The notes: generated by a model not told the origin, from the letters alone. A DNA stretch of 9,733 nt from Chloroflexota bacterium (GCA_019348515.1 JAHWJF010000040.1:3219-12951), one strand, 5' to 3'; positions 1 to 5,981 are shown, counted from the stretch's first letter. Numbers and translations are program-made.

Positions 1-25
1 CGAAATAGTCGGAGATACGCACGCA

Positions 26-430
26 ATGCCAGTCAAGATCGAATCGTTTGAGCCGTTCCCAGAAGAGGAGTACGACGCGCTTCGACAGCAGAAACGGGGG
101 ACATCGAATCCTGCCATGGTCGAACTGCTCAATGAGGTCGAAGCAGGCAGGCCGATTCGGGTGCCCCTTGTCGAAGGACAAAGCGCACGCGGGTTGCGGG
201 TTGCCATCTCCCGGGCGGCGACGAGCCGCGGGCTCGATGTGGAAACGCTTGAAGGCGATGGCTTCGTCGCCGTCAGGAAAGTCGATCAGCCACGAACGCG
301 GAAGGCGACGCAAGCCGCGCCTGGCCAGGGAAAGCGGCGAGGACGTCCACCAAAGCGACACGAGCAGGATCAAGCAGAGATGACCGCGTTTGAGGATCAC
401 GCGACGGACCTGGCGACGGGAGAGAGCTAG
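26..430 (+). CDS. Small AT-hook protein of unknown function
   Basis: A 134-residue protein that I do not recognise as a named family. Residues 30-86 look like a compact folded domain, with alternating helix- and strand-forming segments and a closing stretch GDGFVAVRK. Residues 87-112 are basic and proline/glycine-rich and contain an AT-hook core, KRRGRPPKR (residues 103-111). That RGRP core is known to insert into the minor groove of AT-rich DNA. The last 20 residues are acidic. I infer a small DNA-binding or nucleoid-associated protein, with the hook as a tether. The ATG is preceded by GGAG (11-14), somewhat far from the start. Any promoter lies outside the window. It stands alone on the plus strand, with about 400 bases of apparently non-coding DNA after it. 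The AT-hook could also be a chance basic linker. The reading frame is convincing; the function is not established. Confidence 0.75.
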   Translation: MPVKIESFEPFPEEEYDALRQQKRGTSNPAMVELLNEVEAGRPIRVPLVEGQSARGLRVAISRAATSRGLDVETLEGDGFVAVRKVDQPRTRKATQAAPGQGKRRGRPPKRHEQDQAEMTAFEDHATDLATGES

Positions 431-730
431 GCACTCTCACAGCAACGCCGTAGGGTAACAGCCGTACGAAGACCGGAGTCTATCGGTCCTTCGCGGCACT
501 GACCTCGGCGCTGTTCAACATGCCGGTGTCTCGTGGGAACCAAGGGCGCAGCCACTTAGGCCCCTCCAGCCACCCGCCCGTCCTCGGCGCGGATGATGCA
601 CCTCCAGCGTCGTGGCGTGCAGGGCGATTCGGTCCTCGTTCCCGGATGACGTCCACGAGGACCAGGATCCTACGTCGATGCTTCCCGACGCTGGAGTAGG
701 ACCAGGCGGCAACCCGCGCCGTCAGGGGAT
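431..730. other. Intergenic stretch, no supported gene
   Basis: I see no convincing gene here. Minus-strand frames in 480-712 have some coding-like codon use, for example a segment ending in EVSAAKDR at 480. However, the plausible stretch switches frame and no start with a ribosome site was found. It may be a decayed minus-strand gene or chance in GC-rich DNA. No clear terminator follows the gene ending at 430. Confidence 0.4.
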
Positions 731-766
731 CCGGCACGGAACGTGCACGCCGGCAAGCTAGGGGAT
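731..766 (+). promoter_or_regulatory. Shared bipartite promoter element, copy 1
   Basis: The blocks are CCGGCA (731-736), GGAACGTGC (738-746) and GCTAGGGGAT (757-766), with 10 bases between the last two. The same blocks with the same spacing occur at 1536-1571. About 27 of 36 positions match between copies, and nearly all mismatches fall in the spacer. GGAAC is a typical -35 core of ECF-type sigma factors, and GCTAGGGGAT sits where a -10 would be. The first block also has dyad symmetry (GCACG-GAA-CGTGC), so a repressor or activator site is an alternative. It lies 66 bases before the ATG at 833. Confidence 0.65.
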
Positions 767-832
767 TCCCCCACGGCCGGTGGCAAAACTGGCTCCAAGG
801 CTTCACCTAGATCACTGACGAGGAGGTACGCA

Positions 833-1105
833 ATGAGCGATCGCGACCGCAGCCCATCCATCGGCGATTGGGACGATGCCACCTCGGGCGGCGAGGGCGA
901 CGACGACGGCAGCGAGGCCGGCCTTGCCGGACTTGGCACGCCTCCCGCGAACAGCCGAAGCCGCGATCTCCAGGACTTCGAGACCACCACCGCGAGCGAC
1001 ACACAGTCCGGTCCCGGTAGCGTGGACGGCGGGAGTGCCGGGGGACTGGGATCTGGGCTCGGCGCAACGCGAGACGGCGGCGCGGCCGGTACCGGGAGTG
1101 CCTAG
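833..1105 (+). CDS. Acidic glycine-rich disordered protein (hydrophilin-like)
   Basis: A 90-residue protein of low complexity. By my count it has 21 glycines, 16 Asp/Glu against 5 Arg, no lysine and no cysteine. There is no hydrophobic core, signal peptide or membrane segment. This composition matches what is known as hydrophilins: small, glycine-rich, very hydrophilic proteins often induced by water stress. No specific function can be read from the sequence. I chose the ATG at 833 because GAGGAGGT (820-827) sits five bases upstream; an in-frame ATG at 743 has no such site. The gene follows the conserved promoter element at 731-766 and is followed at once by a hairpin (1107-1126). Its start (MSDRDR) resembles that of the protein at 1647 (MTEHDR). 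It shares its promoter type and composition with that protein, so the two are probably co-regulated relatives. Confidence 0.7.
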   Translation: MSDRDRSPSIGDWDDATSGGEGDDDGSEAGLAGLGTPPANSRSRDLQDFETTTASDTQSGPGSVDGGSAGGLGSGLGATRDGGAAGTGSA

Positions 1106-1425
1106 CGGCGGATGTTGACATCCGCCACCCAGCCTCCCACCTTGGCGCCGTAGCAGGCGCCATGGGGCGGAACGATGCTCAGACGGTGGCGGCCGCCGAG
1201 ACCAAGGTGATCTCCAGGAGGCGCTGCCGGAACTCCCCCGCGTAATCGGCTCACTGTGCACGGCGCTGTACTCGCCTCGCAGGAACTCACGCGCATGATC
1301 GCTTCCGTCTGTGAGGCCACCGGTCATGCTCCCTGTCTCCATTTCGGGCGAGCCATCGCTGTTCTCGAGGGTGCGCCCCAACTCGCTCTCGGGACCAATG
1401 GTGGTGGTCAAAGTTCTTTCGTCAT
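1102..1425 (-). pseudogene. Possible frame-broken small gene
   Basis: On the minus strand an ATG (1425-1423) preceded by AGAGGTG would start a peptide MTKEL, which stops at once (TGA ending at 1408). Shifting frame from 1411 gives about 60 residues of hydrophilic, acidic sequence with GC-rich third positions (TTIGPESELGRTLENSDG onward). Near 1215 coding-like codon use moves back to the ATG frame and ends ...VADVNIRR at a TAG (1104-1102). ATG and final TAG are in the same frame, so a compensating pair of frameshifts, in the genome or in the sequence data, would restore about 107 residues. Against this, the last codons overlap the hairpin at 1107-1126, and no homology is recognised. The final stop would share CTAG with the opposing gene's stop. 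Weak call. Confidence 0.25.
1107..1126 (+). terminator. Hairpin directly after stop codon
   Basis: Perfect inverted repeat, GGCGGATGT (1107-1115) and ACATCCGCC (1118-1126), starting one base after the TAG at 1103-1105. In RNA it folds as an 8-bp stem with a UUGA loop. No T-run follows, so it is not a textbook rho-independent terminator. Its position immediately after the stop still supports a terminator or 3'-end stabiliser for the upstream gene. Confidence 0.5.
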
Positions 1426-1535
1426 AGCTACTGCACCTCTGCTCACGGCGTCATCGCACGAATAGACATACATGTAGGAAGGGCGCCTCTCTCGGTCGAC
1501 ACTACGACGCGTTTCTGCACACGCGTCCTCCGTCC

Positions 1536-1571
1536 CCGGCATGGAACGTGCGCTGCCAACTGCTAGGGGAT
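1536..1571 (+). promoter_or_regulatory. Shared bipartite promoter element, copy 2
   Basis: CCGGCA (1536-1541), GGAACGTGC (1543-1551) and GCTAGGGGAT (1562-1571), with the same 10-base spacer length as the copy at 731-766. The dyad in the first block is imperfect here (GCATG-GAA-CGTGC), while GGAAC and GCTAGGGGAT are unchanged. That fits promoter recognition better than a palindromic operator. It lies 75 bases before the ATG at 1647. No third copy was found on either strand of the window. Confidence 0.65.
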
Positions 1572-1646
1572 GCGTGGTGGCGAGGAAGATTCGGAACGCC
1601 CGTGCCCTCATCCCGCTCACCCTGACGCGACACAAGGAGGCAACCA

Positions 1647-1964
1647 ATGACCGAGCACGATCGTGACGATGAGGCCCGCTTGAGCACCGATGAGGGCGTC
1701 CGCCCGCACTTCGGGACCCGCATCGGCACTGACCCGGGCCATGGCGCCGCCGTGGACATCAGTGGCGGACCGGGCGGCGCCACCGGCTGGGGAGCCTGGC
1801 CCAAGGGCATGGGGACCAGCGACGACGCGGCGGATCAGGCGAGCGGCGAAACCGGTGATGACGATGAGGACACCCACCCTGGAGCGACGAGGGTTGGGGC
1901 CCGTCACGGTGAGCTCGCCGATAGCGGCGTCAGTACCGGACCCGTAGGACATAGCGACGGGTAA
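1647..1964 (+). CDS. Acidic glycine-rich disordered protein (hydrophilin-like)
   Basis: A 105-residue, low-complexity protein. By my count it has 22 glycines, 21 Asp/Glu, six His, six Arg, one Lys and no Cys. The middle (residues 40-56) is rich in Gly, Trp and Pro, and residues 68-76 are an acidic run. No known fold or transmembrane segment is visible, and no enzymatic motif is present. AAGGAGG (1634-1640) sits six bases before the ATG, a strong ribosome site that fixes the start. The gene has its own copy of the promoter element (1536-1571) and is followed by a small hairpin. Composition, N-terminal pattern (M-S/T-D/E-x-D-R) and promoter link it to the protein at 833-1105, although the two do not align well beyond the first residues. 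I infer a stress-induced hydrophilin-like role; a DNA- or membrane-surface role cannot be excluded. Confidence 0.7.
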   Translation: MTEHDRDDEARLSTDEGVRPHFGTRIGTDPGHGAAVDISGGPGGATGWGAWPKGMGTSDDAADQASGETGDDDEDTHPGATRVGARHGELADSGVSTGPVGHSDG

Positions 1965-1983
1965 ACAGCACCAGATAGCGTGC

Positions 1984-1999
1984 GGGGATCCGCATCCCC
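1984..1999 (+). terminator. Small hairpin after the disordered-protein gene
   Basis: GGGGAT (1984-1989) and ATCCCC (1994-1999) form a 6-bp stem with a CCGC loop, 19 bases after the TAA at 1962-1964. No T-run follows. It is a possible terminator, short enough to be chance in GC-rich DNA. Confidence 0.3.
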
Positions 2000-2158
2000 A
2001 GCTGGCCACATCACGAGGCAGTGAGGATTCGACGGAGCGCTCCGAGACTTACGGGAGCGATGCCGAGATCGTCGTGTGCCGAGAGCCGTCTCGAGGCGGG
2101 CCACCAATCAAGAATCCTCTTCGGTTGTCGCTATGAGGGCGGGGAGCTAGGCCTCGGG

Positions 2159-2377
2159 TCAACCCCAGTTTTCGTTACCTCGTCGACGAAGGAACTGCAT
2201 GTCGTCTGCGATAACCTCGCTCACGCCGCGCTCCTTGCCTTCCCCATCCTGGAAGGAGCGGTACCGCGGCCGGCCCTCGGTGTAGAGTGGCTCGCCCGGA
2301 TCCCTTTCTTCTCCGGCGCAGTCGTCCTGGTCTTCATCCCTTTGCCAGACGCAATCCGCAGGAGCCGCCGCTCGCAA
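2159..2377 (-). pseudogene. ssb: Remnant of single-stranded DNA-binding protein gene
   Basis: The minus-strand frame ending at TGA (2161-2159) contains LYTEGRPRYRSFQDGEGKER followed by SEVIADDMQFLRRRG (residues 31-67 of the frame). This is the well-known second half of the bacterial SSB OB-fold: YxEGRLxxRSxEDxxGxKR then TEVVADxxQFL. The first half of the fold is missing from this frame. A different frame upstream (about 2455-2390) has a stretch, RINLQVLPRTRIR...CAFT, that loosely recalls the SSB N-terminus and would need a frameshift and a deletion to join. The acidic C-terminal tail that SSB uses to bind replication proteins is absent; the frame ends GNENWG. I therefore call it a decayed ssb. 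A short divergent SSB-like protein is less likely. It lies beside the origin-like region, consistent with an old replication module. Confidence 0.6.
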
Positions 2378-2676
2378 TCACCGTTCTCACGGGTGAAGGC
2401 ACAGAGTTCGCTCACCCGGATCCTGGTCCGCGGGAGGACCTGCAGGTTGATGCGTTGGGGCTTCTCGTTGGGGCCTATGTGGGATTAGCCCGTCGGTAAA
2501 CCTTCGTCAGCCGACCTTTCGCGATTGCTCCTTGCCAACGGGGTAGGCAGCCCCAAGTCGTCGCGAAGCGTGGGCTGCCAGGCCCCGCTCCCCCAGCACC
2601 TGATTACGACACCCGAATTGCTCTTCAGTCATCCGAGGTCTTGTCCCTCCGGGAGTTGTCCACCGGTTATCCACAG

Positions 2677-2718
2677 CCTGTGACAGGCGGTCGCCGTGTT
2701 GGCACCGCCTGTCACAGG
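2677..2718. repeat. Long perfect inverted repeat in origin region
   Basis: CCTGTGACAGGCGGT (2677-2691) and ACCGCCTGTCACAGG (2704-2718) are exact reverse complements, 15 bp each. Inside, GCC (2693-2695) can pair with GGC (2701-2703), leaving one bulged C and a GTGTT loop, an 18-bp stem in all. It begins two bases after the DnaA box at 2667-2675. No T-run flanks it and no gene ends nearby, so a transcription terminator is unlikely. A protein-binding dyad or a structural element of the origin is more likely. Each arm itself contains a small dyad (CCTGT-ACAGG). Related GTCACA/TGTGAC hexamers recur at 2771-2776 and 3278-3283. Confidence 0.75.
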
Positions 2719-3058
2719 TCTGGTCTGCGCGGAACGACGCGTGTGTTTCAGGCACAGGTCGTGTCACTAGGTCACAGAGAGAAGGGGTGATGTGGATAAG
2801 TGGACAGGCAATGTTGATAACCTCCGTGGGCTGGGGAAACTGCCGCAGACAACCGCCGCTCTGCCGGGGATGATTCGTGAACAGGGAGGGGATGCACCGG
2901 GGTCTGTGCGTGGATTGGCACACCCCTGGCCCGGCGGGCATCGGGGTCACTGGGGAGATGTGGACGGGTTATCCACACCCTATTCGCCGCGAAACCCGCG
3001 CCATAGCTGGCGATTCCGGGGTTATCCCCGCGCTCCCCACCACTACGGTAAAGACGGG

Positions 3059-3085
3059 TTCTCTTACAAAAAGAAAGAACGAAAC
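3059..3085. other. A-rich tract, possible unwinding element
   Basis: About 70% A+T in otherwise GC-rich DNA, with a purine-rich run ACAAAAAGAAAGAACGAAAC. It lies about 80 bases after the DnaA box at 2969-2977 and beside weaker boxes at 3022 and 3088. Origins usually have such a tract next to the DnaA boxes, where strands first open. The role is inferred from position and composition only. Confidence 0.4.
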
Positions 3086-3130
3086 GTGTGGAAGACGTCA
3101 GTCGCGAGTCGGTCCGGCCTGAGATGATCT

Positions 3131-3524
3131 CGCCGGCGCCTGTGGGAACCCCAGCATTCACCTGAATGCCGGGTAGATCACCGTTGCTACCGATTCGCTC
3201 GTGACGCGGTTCACAGCCGGCGTCGCTCCTGTGAGGGCAGCAGCCTGAGAAGAGAAGCGAGCTGGGATAGACCAGGCTGTGACGTTGTGAACCCCTCGGC
3301 CCACACCAACACCGCTTCGCGGAGAGGAGCCGGCTCCCAGTTCGCCGGTCGATATCGCAAGAACACTGACTTTCGTGATGCGCTCAATGCCTCTTGTGGA
3401 CATACTGTGTTCCCTCTCGGGATGGCCATACCAGATCCGTGCTGGTTAGCGGCGAGGCGCTGGGGGCATAGGACCGAGCGGCCGGTGGGGGAAGTCGCGT
3501 CCCGCGACGAGGGAGGGTGCCGAG
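3131..3524. other. Intergenic stretch upstream of oxidoreductase
   Basis: No credible gene on either strand. It contains the palindrome GGAGCCGGCTCC (3326-3337) and an inverted pair TCACAG/CTGTGA around 3208-3233. There is another TGTGAC at 3278-3283 and a weak DnaA-like site TGTGGACAT (3395-3403). I could not assign a promoter for the gene starting at 3525. Confidence 0.4.
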
Positions 3525-4613
3525 GTGGTGGACACATTACGGGGAGCCGTGATCGGCGCGGGCATCGTCGCCCGGCTGCGGCACATTCCGGCGTTCCAGG
3601 AGGCCACCCGGCGCGGGCTGGCCGAGCTCGTCGCCATCTGCGATCCCGTGCCGACGGCCCTGGCGGAAGCCGGCGAGCAGGCCGGGATCGAGGCGCGATA
3701 TCGTGACTACCGCGAGGTGCTGGCGCGCGATGACATCGACGTCGTCACGATCGCGACGCCGAACTCGCTGCACGAGCCGATCGCGGTCGCGGCGCTGCGC
3801 TCGGGCAAGCACGTCCTCTGCGAAAAGCCCCTAGCGCTGTCGCTCGCCGAGGCGAGGCGCATGGCAAAGGAGGCACGGGGTGCCGACCGCGTGACGGCGG
3901 TCAACCACCGGTACCGCTGGGTGCCGTCGGCGCGCTATATGAAGGAACTGCTCGAGCAGGGCGAGGCTGGTGAGGTCCGGCAAATCTTCATGAATTACTT
4001 CAACGCACTGGTGGTGGACCCCAACGCGCCGATCCAGTGGCGGCAGACCCGTGTCGAGGGCGGCGGCATCCTCGCCGATATCGGGTCGCACCTGATCGAC
4101 ATGGCGGTGTGGTTGCTCGGGCCGATCCAGCGGGTGCGCGGCGACCTGCGGACGTTCACCCCTGAGCGACCGGCGGGAGGGAACGGGAGGGCGACGGTGG
4201 ACGTGGACGACGCGGCCACCTGCCAGCTTGAATTCGCCTCGGGCGCCGTCGGCATCCTGAACGTGAGCGGGGTATGCCTGGGTCGCGGCAATTATCAGCG
4301 GATCGAGGTCTACGGCACGGCGGGCGGGCTCATCTACGAGATCGACTGGCCCGGCGACGCCGGGGGAGACCGGCTCCAGGTCTGCTTTGGGGCGGCGCAG
4401 CACCGAACCGCCGGCATGGCCCCGGCGCCAACATGGCCCCGACACGAGGCGACCCCGCTCGACCCCTTTCTGGACTTCTTCCAGGCGATCCACGACGGGC
4501 GCGATCCCCTCGTCACCTTCGATGACGCGGTGCGGGTGCAGGCGGTGCTCGATGCGGCGGAACGCTCAGCCGCGAGCGGAGGCGTCTGGGTCGACGTGCC
4601 GACCGGGATTTAA
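3525..4613 (+). CDS. Gfo/Idh/MocA-family oxidoreductase
   Basis: A 362-residue NAD(P)-dependent dehydrogenase of the glucose-fructose oxidoreductase / inositol dehydrogenase family, probably acting on a sugar or cyclitol hydroxyl in the cytoplasm. An N-terminal Rossmann motif GAGIVA (residues 11-16) binds the dinucleotide. The family's EKP motif is at residues 100-102, with Lys101 the expected catalytic lysine. GGGILADIGSHLID (179-192) supplies the conserved Asp185 and His189 of the active site. The C-terminal part (about 125-340) is the alpha/beta substrate domain, and the length is normal for the family. The GTG at 3525 is chosen because GGGAGG (3511-3516) lies eight bases upstream; the GTG at 3528 is an alternative. 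The substrate cannot be told from sequence, and no sugar transporter or kinase is adjacent. It is transcribed alone, converging on the RidA-family gene, with a strong hairpin between them. Confidence 0.9.
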   Translation: MVDTLRGAVIGAGIVARLRHIPAFQEATRRGLAELVAICDPVPTALAEAGEQAGIEARYRDYREVLARDDIDVVTIATPNSLHEPIAVAALRSGKHVLCEKPLALSLAEARRMAKEARGADRVTAVNHRYRWVPSARYMKELLEQGEAGEVRQIFMNYFNALVVDPNAPIQWRQTRVEGGGILADIGSHLIDMAVWLLGPIQRVRGDLRTFTPERPAGGNGRATVDVDDAATCQLEFASGAVGILNVSGVCLGRGNYQRIEVYGTAGGLIYEIDWPGDAGGDRLQVCFGAAQHRTAGMAPAPTWPRHEATPLDPFLDFFQAIHDGRDPLVTFDDAVRVQAVLDAAERSAASGGVWVDVPTGI

Positions 4614-4809
4614 GGTACGGGTACCAGCCAGGGGGAACGGCGGGAGATGACCAATTTTGGCAGTCGTCAAGCATCGTCCATCCCCAGCGTGAAGCGCGAA
4701 CGCGCGATGGCATGCGGTCTCTTGGCCCACTAGTGCTGAGCCATCAGCCGGGAGTCCGGCCGGCGATGCTGCCCACTGGTGTCCATCACTCCAAGACAAG
4801 TTTCGAGCT

Positions 4810-4835
4810 GGGGAGAGGCGTTGACGTCTCTCCCC
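4810..4835. terminator. Strong hairpin between convergent genes
   Basis: An 11-bp stem pairs 4810-4820 with 4825-4835 (GGGGAGAGGCG with CGTCTCTCCCC, one G-T pair) around a TTGA loop. It lies between the ends of the converging genes at 4613 and 4870, so it can serve both directions. No T-run flanks it on either strand. The TTGA loop is the same as in the hairpin at 1107-1126. Confidence 0.6.
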
Positions 4836-4869
4836 CGACGTTGCGCGCTGATCCCGTACCAGTTGGGTC

Positions 4870-5358
4870 TTATTGCGCGCCGTCGATCTCGACCTCCGCC
4901 TCGCAGTTCACCGGCGCATTCAGCGGAAGCATCATCCCGATCGACGAGCGGGCATGCATCCCGACCTCGGGACCATACAGCTCCAAGATCAGATCGGAGT
5001 AGCCGTTGGTCACCCGCGGCGTCTCGTTGAAGCCCGGCGCCACGTTGACCATGGCGAAGACGCAGAGCCAGGCCGTTACCCGGTCGAGATCACCCAGTGC
5101 CCGCTTGAGGCTGGCGAGGTGCGCCAGAGCGACCAGACGCGCCGAGTAGTAGCCTTCGTCCGTCGAGACATCGGCCCCGACCTTGCCGAGGGGATGAGCG
5201 ATCGAGCCATCGGGATTCTGGGCGATATGGCCTGAAATGTACGCCCGGTCGCCCCGTACCCGCACCCAGGTAAACGGGAGCACGATTCCCGGCGGCGGCT
5301 TGAGCGGCTCTGGGAGGACGAGTCCGAGCTGCTCGATCTTCGCTTCGATGCGTGCCAT
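4870..5358 (-). CDS. RidA (YjgF/YER057c/UK114) family protein
   Basis: A 162-residue member of the RidA superfamily, small trimeric proteins of which the archetype hydrolyses reactive enamine/imine intermediates made by PLP enzymes. The family core is visible. ISGHI is at residues 41-45, GKVGADVSTDEGYYSARL at 58-75 and ALGDLDRV at 87-94. APGFNETPRVTNGYSDL is at 107-123 and HARSSIG at 135-141. Arg137 occupies the place of the carboxylate-binding arginine of E. coli RidA. The length and the internal insert place it in the longer subgroup whose members begin with a PEP-rich segment (LPEPLKPPPG), and the exact reaction of that subgroup is not settled. AGAGGA lies upstream of the ATG at 5358 and supports that start. 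It follows the cupin gene on the same strand after 117 bases, so co-transcription is likely. A role in removing a reactive intermediate of an unidentified pathway is inference. Confidence 0.88.
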   Translation of the reverse strand: MARIEAKIEQLGLVLPEPLKPPPGIVLPFTWVRVRGDRAYISGHIAQNPDGSIAHPLGKVGADVSTDEGYYSARLVALAHLASLKRALGDLDRVTAWLCVFAMVNVAPGFNETPRVTNGYSDLILELYGPEVGMHARSSIGMMLPLNAPVNCEAEVEIDGAQ

Positions 5359-5475
5359 CAGGCAGTCCTCTCATAGTGGGGAGCTGCGATGCGGTCTCGC
5401 AGCTGGCACGACACGGCAATCCGTTCGTACCAGCCGGGGAGAGCCGGATAGCGAGATGAGCCTGTCCTGCCCCGG

Positions 5476-5907
5476 TTAGATCGCGGTGCCGAGCAACTTG
5501 TCATCCAGTTCCGGCTGTAACCGCACGCTCTCCTGCTCACTCGGATCGGTCCGTCCACCGACGGCAACAAGCGGCTCAGTCTGACTGCGGTTCACGGCCA
5601 CATGGGAGATGTCCGCCGGGATGTAGAGGTAGTCGCCGGCGCGAGCGACGACATGCTCCTGAAGATCCTCGCCATACCAGAGGTCACATTCACCACTGAG
5701 CACGTAGAAGGCCGTCTCGTGACCGTCATGGAGATGGGCTCTGGTGCGGCTGCCGGGCGGTATCGTCACCATCCCGAGCCAGATCGCTTGCGATCCAACG
5801 CTTTCGGCGCTGATTCCCCCGGCATACGACGGCCCCTGCTTTCCCTGATACTCATCGACCGATCGAATGACACGGCACGTGGGCGCCACGTCGACTACCC
5901 GCTCCAT
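5476..5907 (-). CDS. Single-domain cupin protein
   Basis: A 143-residue small cupin (beta-barrel, usually metal-binding). Numbering from the start at 5907, the first cupin motif runs GSRTRAHLHDGHETAFYVLSG (residues 52-72), giving His58, His60 and Glu64 (or His63) as likely metal ligands. The second, GDYLYIPADISHVAVN (91-106), gives His102. Such proteins include isomerases, dioxygenases, decarboxylases and sensors, and this one cannot be placed more exactly. The frame opens further upstream at 5946. I prefer the ATG at 5907 because AAGGA lies eight bases before it and homologous cupins begin close to this point; the longer start has no ribosome site. It is the first gene of a likely two-gene unit with the RidA-family gene. 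It is transcribed away from the large regulator at 6125, and operator-like dyads lie between them. Confidence 0.85.
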   Translation of the reverse strand: MERVVDVAPTCRVIRSVDEYQGKQGPSYAGGISAESVGSQAIWLGMVTIPPGSRTRAHLHDGHETAFYVLSGECDLWYGEDLQEHVVARAGDYLYIPADISHVAVNRSQTEPLVAVGGRTDPSEQESVRLQPELDDKLLGTAI

Positions 5908-5981
5908 CGATTCATCCTTCAACGAGACTCGTTCGCTGGGCGGCACCCCGCCGCCCTACCGTCGACAATAGGCCGCTCTCA

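Larger units (their letters stand above)
2656..3096. other. Putative replication origin (DnaA-box cluster)
   Basis: Three perfect DnaA boxes TTATCCACA are present: 2667-2675 (+), 2791-2799 (-) and 2969-2977 (+). A one-mismatch box, TTATCAACA, lies at 2812-2820 (-). Two-mismatch candidates lie at 2656-2664, 3022-3030 and 3088-3096. I found no other perfect box in the window, and at about 65% GC far fewer than one would be expected by chance. Box 2656-2664 is in tandem with 2667-2675 at 11-bp spacing. Boxes 2791 and 2812 are 21 bp apart in the same orientation, so both pairs lie on one helical face. An A-rich tract (about 3059-3085) could be the unwinding element. No gene is credible across the region. 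No dnaA, dnaN or rep gene is in view, so it cannot be said whether it serves a chromosome or plasmid, or whether it is active. Confidence 0.6.

Noticed and set aside
480..806. 108-codon minus-strand frame, possibly a decayed gene
   Set aside because: Coding-like codons switch frame and the start has no ribosome site; no family recognised. Noted only in the intergenic entry.
812..1411. 199-codon open frame on the minus strand starting TTG
   Set aside because: Its second half is the antisense of the better-supported gene at 833-1105, and codon use loses its coding pattern after about 1215. Only the first part is kept, in the possible pseudogene.
2021..2488. 155-codon plus-strand open frame
   Set aside because: It is antisense to the SSB-like remnant, has no ribosome site and no recognisable domain.
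2507..2950. 147-codon minus-strand frame across the DnaA boxes
   Set aside because: Rich in Cys, Pro, His and Arg with no ribosome site; it reads through the inverted repeat and boxes and looks like chance.
3158..3403. 81-codon minus-strand frame starting MSTRGIERITKV
   Set aside because: No ribosome site checked out and no family recognised; the region has no sustained coding pattern.
4614..4625. GGTAC-GG-GTACC dyad right after the oxidoreductase stop
   Set aside because: Five-base arms with a two-base centre cannot form a useful hairpin; the strong hairpin at 4810 is the better terminator.
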